11,756 nt of DNA, from the NCBI GenBank assembly GCA_009602725.1, contig WELB01000312.1, positions 107,273 through 119,028 on the forward strand, in the 5' to 3' direction. Of the stretch, positions 6,896 to 11,756 are shown in pieces (positions within the stretch are counted from its first letter, which is position 1; the number at the start of each line of letters is the position of its first letter). The stretch is from Spirogloea muscicola. Lineage: Eukaryota; Streptophyta; Zygnematophyceae; Spirogloeales; Spirogloeaceae. The position numbers were made by a program, and so were the translations under genes. The notes under the pieces were generated by a model. That model worked only from the letters and a program-made list of their open reading frames with translations, was not told the origin of the DNA and made no database searches.

Positions 6896-7856
6896 TATTT
6901 TTGCGGCATGGGCACGCTGTTCCGATAGGAAAGCGCAGGCTCACTACACACACGCTGCGGACGTGCAGGCCGCCTCCGACTTGAAGGGACTGCTCAAGGA
7001 CGATAGACGTGGCCTTACCCGGCTCCTTTCAATCGGCTCCCCGGGCGCGTCGGAGTGGCTAAACGCTCTGCCGATCTACGAGTCCCTTCGGCTTTCTGAC
7101 AACCTTTTCCGCACGGCGCTCCACCACCACCTTGGCCTCCCCCCCCCTTGCTTGGCTGGCATCCGCCAGTGCGAGTGTGGCCACATTGCCGACGACAAGC
7201 TCGCCTTAGCTTCGCACATGCTGAGGTGTGTTGAGGGGGGTGAGCGCATTGCCTCCCACGACCTACTAAGGGATACCATGTTTGGCATTGTGCGAGAGGC
7301 GGGATATCATCCGGCGATGGAGGTGTCTGGGATCATGCCAATCTCCTCAAGGCGCGGCAAGCCATACGTGCGGCGTCTGGACGTGGTCGCTACCCCGCGG
7401 GGCGGTGGGCCTCGTCTGCTCTTGGACGTGGTACTGATCGACGCATACAAGGCTGGCGCACCAACGTCAACCGTGTCTGGCTGGGCCACGTCCAGCGCGG
7501 AGCGCAAGAAGGAGCGGCACTACCATGATCATCCTCGAGGGGACCATCTTTACCCGTGTGCCATGGATATCTATGGAGGCTACGGCGTGAAATGGTCCTC
7601 CCTGATCCAGCATCTGGCCCGGCTGGTTGATGCGCGTCGTCGAAGTCGGGGGGGCAGCTTGGGCCACTCCAGCATTCCGCAGGCCTTAGTTGCATATTAT
7701 AGAATGCGGCTCTCGCTTAGTTTGCAGCGCTCGCAAGCATTGGCTCTTCATCAACGTGCAGGGCGCGCTCTAAGTCAGGCCTCCGGCTTTCGTGGCGGCG
7801 CTCCAGCTCCCCAAGTTAGCTTGTCAGATTTGTTTGTGCTCACCCGTGGGTACTAA
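6894..7856 (+). CDS. B4 open frame: RT C-terminal end, zinc finger and putative restriction-like endonuclease (partial, no start)
   Basis: There are 320 uninterrupted codons from after TGA 6891-6893 to TAA 7854-7856; the first two come from the duplicated target and junction bases. Order, by residue of this frame: F-A-A-W-A-R near 3-8; L-L-S-I-G-S-P-G-A near 44-52; H-H-H-L-G-L-P-P near 77-84; finger C93-x-C95-x12-H108-x3-C112; L-L-R-D near 124 with E135 in R-E-A-G; R-L-D163 then, after G-G-G-P-R, L-L-L-D178-V-V-L-I-D-A-Y; R-K-K near 204-206 with Y210; M-D-I-Y-G-G-Y-G near 224; final L-T-R-G-Y. Asp163/Asp178 with a preceding Glu and following Lys fits an RLE of the PD-(D/E)XK fold, though the usual Pro before the first Asp is Leu here. 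RLEs nick the target to prime reverse transcription in the nucleus. No start codon or promoter is evident, so it is probably untranslated. A GTG at 6963 is just an internal Val codon. Confidence 0.75.
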   Translation, partial: PIFAAWARCSDRKAQAHYTHAADVQAASDLKGLLKDDRRGLTRLLSIGSPGASEWLNALPIYESLRLSDNLFRTALHHHLGLPPPCLAGIRQCECGHIADDKLALASHMLRCVEGGERIASHDLLRDTMFGIVREAGYHPAMEVSGIMPISSRRGKPYVRRLDVVATPRGGGPRLLLDVVLIDAYKAGAPTSTVSGWATSSAERKKERHYHDHPRGDHLYPCAMDIYGGYGVKWSSLIQHLARLVDARRRSRGGSLGHSSIPQALVAYYRMRLSLSLQRSQALALHQRAGRALSQASGFRGGAPAPQVSLSDLFVLTRGY

Positions 7857-7992
7857 TGTCATCTTAGGTACCTTAGATTAGGTCTCCGTATTATGTAGCA
7901 TTGTTTAGTCTGCACTCGACTCTGCCTGAACAATGTATTGGCTTGAATTGGCCTCCCTTTCAATTCATGCGCCCCGCGCGCCTTCTCTCTCT
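6896..7992 (+). mobile_element. Copy B4: 5'-truncated family B non-LTR retrotransposon insertion (about 1.1 kb)
   Basis: The insertion is bounded by CTATTGACC at 6887-6895 and 7993-8001. The left end is a truncation inside the coding region, with three non-matching bases (TAT) before homology to B1 begins. The right end is the B 3' UTR (7857-7992) finishing in a CT-repeat rather than poly(A). Truncated 5' end, intact 3' end and a short target-site duplication are the usual outcome of target-primed reverse transcription. It sits within older C-type tail sequence. Confidence 0.78.
7857..7992 (+). other. Family B 3' UTR of B4
   Basis: This single-copy 3' UTR starts TGTCATCTTAGGTACC and ends GCGCCCCGCGCGCCTTCTCTCTCT. 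TGAATTG (7944-7950) and CAATTCA (7961-7967) could form a 7-bp stem, but it is not kept in the 5533 and 3198 copies. The same UTR occurs in reverse at 5533-5662 and 11566-11699 and duplicated at 3198-3401. Confidence 0.7.
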
Positions 7993-8001
7993 CTATTGAC
8001 C
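7993..8001 (+). repeat. Target-site duplication of B4, right copy (CTATTGACC)
   Basis: An exact match to 6887-6895, placed directly after the CT-repeat end of the B 3' UTR. Confidence 0.75.
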
Positions 8002-8190
8002 AGAAAGGAACAATATCCAAAGTCAAAAAGACGGAGGGACTGCCAGTGGTGGCCGCGCCGTTGGGCCGCTTTGTGGCGCCGTAGTTGTCCAATTTTCATT
8101 GGACCTTCATGTGCCGGCCAACCAAAAGCCTCCGCTTCCGTTTGGACGAGCCTTTCCTTGAAGAAAGGAGACGTGTGTATTTAAGAGATG
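8002..8190. other. Unassigned sequence between B4 and D1
   Basis: The first 30-odd bases (AGAAAGGAACAATATCC) may be the interrupted C-type UTR that starts at 6871. For the rest I see no gene or family similarity. Confidence 0.4.
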
Positions 8191-8265
8191 GGGAGGCCAT
8201 GTGTGGCCAAGTACAAAGGAAAGCACATTGACAAATGTACGTCACCTGCTGCTAAGCTGACCCGC
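8191..8265 (-). other. Family D 3' UTR of D1, with hairpin
   Basis: GGCCA (8195-8199) and TGGCC (8204-8208) form a 5-bp stem with a TGTG loop, flanked by GAGATGGG and by AAGTACAAAGGAAAG. This resembles the hairpin-plus-A-rich layout of the C tails with different bases. The UTR part 8211-8265 recurs at 3697-3750. Confidence 0.55.
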
Positions 8266-9132
8266 TCAGTAACCACGAGTCAGCACATAGAGGTCGCTAA
8301 TTGATGCTCGAATACCGGACTGCAGTCGACAAGCTCTTAAACTACCAGCCAAGGCTCGACCAACTTTCTGATGCAACGCATGAGCCTGAGCTCGCTGCAG
8401 ACAAGCTGACACTCGACGTCGCAAAAATGACAGATAGGCTGCCGGCATATCCATCGGGGCTGGAAGCATATCCTCGCGTCGTGCATATACCAGACTCGCT
8501 AAGTTCTGATGTAGGGTATAGAAGCGAGGACCCAAGCAGCCAAAAGTGTCAATTGCGGCCGGGAGGAGGTGGTCGCTGCGGGGGTAGTCAGAGTATTGTC
8601 GGAGCTTTCTCTGCTCAGCACCTCCCACTGCGTGACCAGCAATCTGTGTGTAAGCGGCACTCTTGTATGCCTTGGTCACCACCACATCCACCAAGGCTCG
8701 TGGGCCTCCGCCAGGTTGTACACCCACAATGTCCAGGGTGCGAAGGTGATGGCGACCCTGGGAATCCGTGGTGATGGGCATTACATTGCTTACTTCCACG
8801 ATGGCGCGGTAGCCTGCGTCGCGCATCAAGCCTGCCAGGGCGTCTCGTAGGAGATTGTGGACGCCCACCACCTCAGGGCCTGTGGGACACCGCAGCATGT
8901 GGGTGGCTAGGTCTCCGCCCTCCGCACGGAAGCCACACTCACGCTGAGTTACTCTGATCAGGCAGGTCGGGGGCAGGCCCAGGAACAGCTGGAGAAGCGT
9001 CCGGAATGCTTCAAGGCTGATTTTGAAAGCGTTGTGGATAGAGTGTGTGGTGAGCCAATCCGTTGCCCCAGGCGTTGCGAGCGATGTGAGACGCCAGACT
9101 CCTTGGATTGATCTTGATATCTGGCATCGTCC
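8266..9132 (-). CDS. Copy D1: finger and putative RLE of a family D retrotransposon, long open frame without start
   Basis: The minus-strand frame is open for 288 codons from after TGA (9133-9135) to TGA (8266-8268). It starts with W-R-L-T-S-L-A-T-P-G-A-T-D-W-L (matching L-L-S-I-G-S-P-G-A-S-E-W-L of B4) and F-R-T-L-L-Q-L-F-L-G-L-P-P. The finger follows, with the first Cys replaced by Arg (R-E-C-G, about 8935-8943; H-M-L-R-C at 8887-8901). Next come N-L-L-R-D-A, R-D-A-G-Y, R-T-L-D-I-V-G-V then A-L-V-D-V-V-V-T-K-A-Y, E-Q-R-K-L-R-Q-Y, A-I-D-T-F-G-C-L-G, and finally S-I-S-D-L-Y-V-L-T-R-G-Y. The protein is clearly diverged from A, B and C. The 5' edge near 9132 abuts the 3' end of C1. A truncated coding piece, maybe recently inserted or lucky to stay open. 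The first ATG (8898) is just the Met of H-M-L-R-C, not a real start. Confidence 0.7.
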   Translation of the reverse strand, partial: GRCQISRSIQGVWRLTSLATPGATDWLTTHSIHNAFKISLEAFRTLLQLFLGLPPTCLIRVTQRECGFRAEGGDLATHMLRCPTGPEVVGVHNLLRDALAGLMRDAGYRAIVEVSNVMPITTDSQGRHHLRTLDIVGVQPGGGPRALVDVVVTKAYKSAAYTQIAGHAVGGAEQRKLRQYSDYPRSDHLLPAAIDTFGCLGPRFYTLHQNLASLVYARREDMLPAPMDMPAAYLSFLRRRVSACLQRAQAHALHQKVGRALAGSLRACRLQSGIRASISDLYVLTRGY

Positions 9133-9150
9133 TCAACGCCTTGAAGAAAG

Positions 9151-9278
9151 GGCTCGCCCATTGAGGATATGGGCTGGACAGCCAGCCCAAAAAAAAGAAT
9201 GAACAAAGTACAAGAAGGGGGCCAGGCGAAGCACTAAGGAACACAAGCACAAAAAGACACAAAGCAGCTATGAATCAC
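9151..9278 (-). other. 3' UTR of C1
   Basis: Sense-strand order: stop, about 90 bases including a run of T (9189-9196 as A on plus), a hairpin at 9171-9188, ATATCCTCAA, and terminal GGGCGAGC (9152-9159 reversed). It joins directly to the 5' edge of D1 at about 9150-9132. Confidence 0.65.
9171..9188 (-). other. 3'-UTR hairpin of C1
   Basis: GGGCTGG-ACAG-CCAGCCC: seven perfect pairs and a 4-base loop. Compared with C3 (GGCTGGC/GCCAGCC), the stem is shifted by one base on both sides, so pairing is kept. Confidence 0.7.
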
Positions 9279-10990
9279 TCAGTAACCCCTGCTAAGCAGT
9301 CGCAGGTCAGAGATGCTAGGCTCCTGGAAGTGGGTCCCCGGGCCAGAGCCAGAGGCAGCAGGGAGGGCTCTGCCAGCACGCAGGTGCAGCGCACGGGCCA
9401 TAGACCTCTGCAGCAAGATGGCCACACGCATTCGGTACACCTGCGCGAGCGACCCGGCTGCAGGAAAGTCCACCGGCTCCCCATGGAAGCGGCGGGCGAT
9501 GGCGTGGCGGGCGAGCTGGTTGAGCAGCTCGAGCCACCGAGCACCCAACGCCCCATGGATGTCGATAGCCAACGGGAAGAACTCGTCTTCAGGCGGATGA
9601 CCAGCATACTTAAGCTCTTTAGCCCGAGCGGCGCAGGCGACCTCATACCCAGCCTTGATAGCACATTAGGCCGGGTGTGTGCGGTCGTATGCGTCGGTGG
9701 TCACCACGTCCAGGAGAAGACGTGGCCCGCCGGCCTGTGGGGTGGCCACCAGGTCTACGCGATGGGCGTGGAGACCGTCGGCCCTTGGCTGGAGCGGCAT
9801 GACGACGGAGTGCTCCGCTGCCAACGGGAAGCCAGCCTCCACCAGGATGGCATGCATCGCATCGCGGAGGCGGTCGTGGGCCGCTGTCTGCTCGCCGCCG
9901 TGCGAACAGCGCAGAATATGAGCAGCCAGCTCCCCAGGCTCGGCCCCTCGCTCACCGCGCTCGCATTGATGCACACCCTGGAGTGATGGCGGCGGCAGTC
10001 CCAGGAGCCGGTGGACGGCAGTGCGGAATACCTCGTCCGGGAGGGTGAGGGCGTCGTTGAGTGGGAAGGCCTGAAGCCACGCCGTTGCCCCTGGGGAGGA
10101 GGCCGAGAGAAGTCTCGCGCTCCCACGCAGGTCGGCCTTTGGGAGCTGCAGCAAGGCGGTGGTGAAGGCTGCTCTGTCGACCACCGCAGCGATGCGCGCT
10201 TGGACGCGCAGGTCGGCAGTGTGCGCGAGGTGCGCAAAGGAGACCGCCTGGCCCGCCAGATCCGGGTGCGCCGCGAGCAGCTCCTGGTGGGCGGAGCGAA
10301 GCGACACCTGGAACGGCAGCGCGCCCGTTTCTACCTCCACCACCGCCTGCTCCAGCGCACGCCGGCCGTGGACCAAGAAGCGCTGGGCCACGGAGGCGGC
10401 TGTCTGCGCCCAGTTGTCGAGGTATGCAGCCCCGTCAGGAACGGGCGAGTGGGCGCAGGCCGAGACCACCGTGGCTGAGGGGTAGCGCCGCCTGGTGGAG
10501 AGCGGCGGGCGACTGGATGAAGCCCTGGTGGCGGACTAGGGCCGCCAAGCTCGCCACCATGCCTGCATCAAAATCCGCGTACGCCGCCAACGCCCCCGGG
10601 GACGGCGGAGTGGCCTGCGCCAAGTACTGGGGTCGCTGCCCAATGGCCTTGGTCAACATGGCCAACGACAGCTGCATGTCGTGCAATTCGGGAAGCCGGG
10701 CCGCAGGCTGGAGGTGCTCCGCAAGGTGGGCTCGCAGCTGCCCCTCCACGAAGGACGACACACCGATGGGGACACCCAGGAAGGTGAAGCTGTCTGCTGG
10801 AGTCAGGCAGCCGGGGGCAGCGCCAGAGTGGATGGGAGGCCGCAGGGAGACCATGCCGCACACTTCGACGCCCGGGTGGACAGGCCGAGGGCAGCCAGTT
10901 GCAGGTCGAAGTGGACGAAGGCCGCCGCCACGTCTTCCGGAGGGCCGACCATGGTGTTTTCCCACCGGCGGCGACCGTCGCGCCCAATGC
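9279..10990 (-). pseudogene. Copy C1: longest copy, RT palm end to RLE of family C, two frameshifts and one nonsense codon
   Basis: On the minus strand it begins at about 10955 with N-T-M-V-G-P-P-E-D-V-A-A-A-F and S-K-C-A-A-W-S-P, the segment normally just after the RT Y-x-D-D motif, which is missing. A frameshift lies within 10800-10830. Then D-S-F-T-F-L-G-V-P-I-G, Q-R-P-Q-Y-L, A-L-P-L-S-H-G-G-L-G-L-R-P. A second frameshift near 10437 leads into A-A-Y-L-D-N-W-A-Q, L-P-F-Q-V-S-L, and a finger with the second Cys lost (C-E-R-G then H-I-L-R-C, about 9915-9975). The putative catalytic block R-V-D-L-V-A-T and L-L-L-D-V-V-T-T-D-A-Y follows near 9760-9690. CAA (Gln) is TAA at 9666-9668, the C3 counterpart being Q-C-A. 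After it the frame is open through L-A-I-D-I-H-G to L-L-S-R-G-Y and TGA at 9279-9281. About 570 codons in all. Confidence 0.78.
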
Positions 10991-11030
10991 CATCCGCTTT
11001 TAAAACAAGAGCTCGCCCATAGAAGAGAGG

Positions 11031-11048
11031 GGCTGGCAGAAGCCAGCC
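11031..11048 (-). other. 3'-UTR hairpin of C2
   Basis: GGCTGGC-AGAA-GCCAGCC: seven perfect pairs, identical to C3. Confidence 0.7.
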
Positions 11049-11265
11049 AAACCTCTGCTAAGCAGCCGCAGGTCGGAGATGCTAGGCTCGTTGAAGTGGG
11101 TCCCCTGGCCAGGGCCAGAGGCAGCAGCGAGGGCTCTGCCGGCACAAAGGTGCAACGCCCGGGCCATAGACCTCTGCAGCGAGACGGCCAGGCGCATTCG
11201 ATACACTTGCGCCAGCGACCCGACTGCAGGAAAGTCGACCGGCTCCCCATGGAAGCGACGGGCGA

Positions 11266-11296
11266 TGGTGTGGCGGGCGAGCTGCCCGCCACACCA
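11266..11296. repeat. Perfect 13-bp inverted repeat created by an insertion in C2
   Basis: TGGTGTGGCGGGC (11266-11278) and GCCCGCCACACCA (11284-11296) are perfectly complementary around GAGCT. The sister copies C3 (near 5039-5062) and C1 (near 9499-9522) have only the first arm followed by GAGCT and G(G/T)TGAGCAGC. The 15 bases 11284-11298 are therefore an insertion templated by the neighbouring arm. Confidence 0.8.
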
Positions 11297-11423
11297 GTGG
11301 GTGAGCAGCTCGAGCCACCGAGCGCCCAGCGCCCCATGGGTATCAATGGCCAACGGGAAGAACTCGTCTCCCCGCGGATGGTCTGCGTACGTCAGCTCTT
11401 TGGCCCGAGCAGCGCAGGCTTTT

Positions 11424-11512
11424 GGTCCCTTTGGTCCGGCTCGCCACCCGTTGCCGGGCTGGCGTGACGCCGCATGGGCGACGAAGCGACGTCAAGGAGC
11501 GGCTGGTGAAGC
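11424..11512. other. Unassigned sequence between C2 and the B tails
   Basis: No family similarity. If C2 is removed at the GCTTTT repeat, this stretch joins the DNA upstream of C1 in one open minus-strand frame (R-A-G-P-K-G-P-K-A-D-G-I-G-R-D). I do not recognise that peptide. Confidence 0.35.
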
Positions 11513-11514
11513 GA

Positions 11515-11565
11515 GAAGGCGCGCGGTGCGCCATAAAATGAAAGCATGGCCAATTCAAAGCCAAA
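11515..11565 (-). repeat. Old, truncated family B 3'-UTR tail
   Basis: GAGAAGGCGCGCGGTGCGCCATAAAATGAAAGCATGGCCAATTCAAAGCCAA resembles 11571-11612 with substitutions. It keeps only the last 45-50 bp of the UTR and lies directly downstream, in element sense, of B5. Confidence 0.6.
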
Positions 11566-11756
11566 AGAGAGAAGGCGCGCGGGGCGCATGAATTGAAAGG
11601 GAGGCCAATTCAAGCCAATACATTGTTCAGGCAGAGTCGAGTGCAGACTAAACAATGCTACATAATACGGAGACCTAATCTAAGGTACCTAAGATGACAT
11701 TAGTACCCACGGGTGAGCACAAACAAATCTGACAAGCTAACTTGGGGAGCTGGAGC
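11566..11756 (-). mobile_element. Copy B5: 3' end of a second young family B insertion, cut by window edge
   Basis: The reverse complement is identical by eye to 7800-7990 of B4 over 191 bp, covering the last 18 codons (P-Q-V-S-L-S-D-L-F-V-L-T-R-G-Y) and the 3' UTR. The stop is TAA at 11700-11702. The upstream part of this copy must lie beyond the right edge. Confidence 0.8.
11700..11756 (-). CDS. B5 coding end (partial): last residues of the RT/RLE protein
   Basis: Minus-strand codons A-P-A-P-Q-V-S-L-S-D-L-F-V-L-T-R-G-Y then TAA, the same as the end of B4. Whether the rest is intact cannot be seen here. Confidence 0.7.
   Translation of the reverse strand, partial: APAPQVSLSDLFVLTRGY

Larger units (their letters stand above)
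11002..11417 (-). pseudogene. Copy C2: 5'-truncated family C fragment with internal deletion and a palindromic insertion
   Basis: On the minus strand it starts in A-A-R-A-K (near 11415), passes L-A-I-D-T-H-G-A-L-G-A-R-W (near 11350), and carries five extra residues (H-W-C-G-G, 11284-11298) after E-L-L-T. It continues with Y-R-M-R-L-A-V-S-L-Q-R-S to L-L-S-R-G near 11052. There it joins the hairpin directly: compared with C3, 45 bp including the stop codon are gone (C3 positions 4779-4823). It therefore reads into the UTR, stopping at 11000. C2 and C3 are very similar, sharing the AGAA loop and CGCCCATAGAAG(A/T)GAGGGG. The 3' end is GGGCGAGC at 11011-11018. A six-base repeat (GCTTTT, 10996-11001 and 11418-11423) may be its target-site duplication. 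Confidence 0.7.

Noticed and set aside
7944-7967. TGAATTG/CAATTCA stem as the B-family 3' signal
   Set aside because: Pairing is lost in the copies at 5555-5580 and 3255-3385 without compensating changes, so it is not supported as a conserved structure.
7933-8184. An 83-codon plus-strand frame through the end of B4
   Set aside because: It begins in the 3' UTR, crosses the target-site duplication, and has no family resemblance.
9270-9986. A 238-codon plus-strand open frame
   Set aside because: It is the antisense shadow of the C1 RLE region and has no motif of its own.
10424-11467. A 347-codon plus-strand open frame across the C1/C2 region
   Set aside because: It lies antisense to C1 and C2 and crosses their junction; the minus strand carries the recognisable RT/RLE motifs. 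Long antisense frames are common opposite GC-rich coding DNA.
1-11756. CRISPR array, prophage or bacterial defence island
   Set aside because: No regularly spaced identical repeats, operons or ribosome binding sites, and all recognisable proteins are eukaryotic non-LTR retrotransposon parts.
1-11756. LTR retrotransposon or retrovirus-like element
   Set aside because: No long terminal repeats, protease, RNase H or integrase motifs; copies are 5'-truncated with variable 5' ends and fixed 3' ends.
1-11756. R2-like insertion in rDNA
   Set aside because: The RLE architecture made me look for 28S or other rRNA flanks; none is visible at any junction.

Overview
The window looks like nuclear DNA of a eukaryote. 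It is GC-rich by eye and carries no recognisable host gene, operon, tRNA or rRNA. Almost everything identifiable is the 3' half of non-LTR (LINE-type) retrotransposons: the end of the reverse transcriptase (RT), a C-x-C-x12-H-x3-C finger, and a putative restriction-like endonuclease (RLE) domain ending in a conserved tail of the type S-x-S-D-L-x-x-L-T-R-G-Y-stop. RTs with this C-terminal architecture are known to me from algae and other protists and the green lineage, so an algal or early-plant genome is my guess; the sequence does not prove it.

I sort the copies by protein and 3'-UTR similarity into families A to E (my labels). Layout: 2-378 (+) A1, a 3' end. 379-1845 (+) A2, RT end to RLE, several frameshifts. 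1846-3165 (+) B1, fused in frame to the truncated end of A2. 3198-3401, tandem duplication of the B 3' UTR. 3395-3498 (+), another A tail. 3651-3762 (-), B/D-like tail scraps. 3776-4205 (-) A3. 4320-4650 (-) A4. 4734-5235 (-) C3, with a likely 8-bp target-site duplication. 5408-5495 (-), diverged B tail. 5533-6105 (-) B3. 6117-6326 (+) E1. 6570-6880 (-), three C-type tail remnants with hairpins. 6896-7992 (+) B4, the best-preserved copy, flanked by a 9-bp target-site duplication. 8191-9132 (-) D1. 9151-10990 (-) C1, the longest copy. 11002-11417 (-) C2. 11515-11565 (-), old B tail. 11566-11756 (-) B5, which runs off the right edge.

The region therefore reads as a nested graveyard of 5'-truncated insertions, all retaining 3' ends, as expected for target-primed reverse transcription. 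Two B copies (B4, B5) are identical by eye over 191 bp of 3' end, so family B was probably active recently. Families A, C and D, although diverged in protein, share a short 3'-UTR hairpin (GGCTGGC-loop-GCCAGCC type) whose arms change together, suggesting a structural 3' recognition signal. No family shows a poly(A) tail; C ends shortly after GGGCGAGC, B in a CT-rich run.

Nothing here is a complete element. No copy has the RT catalytic Y-x-D-D motif or any 5' region inside the window, so no gene symbol is given.
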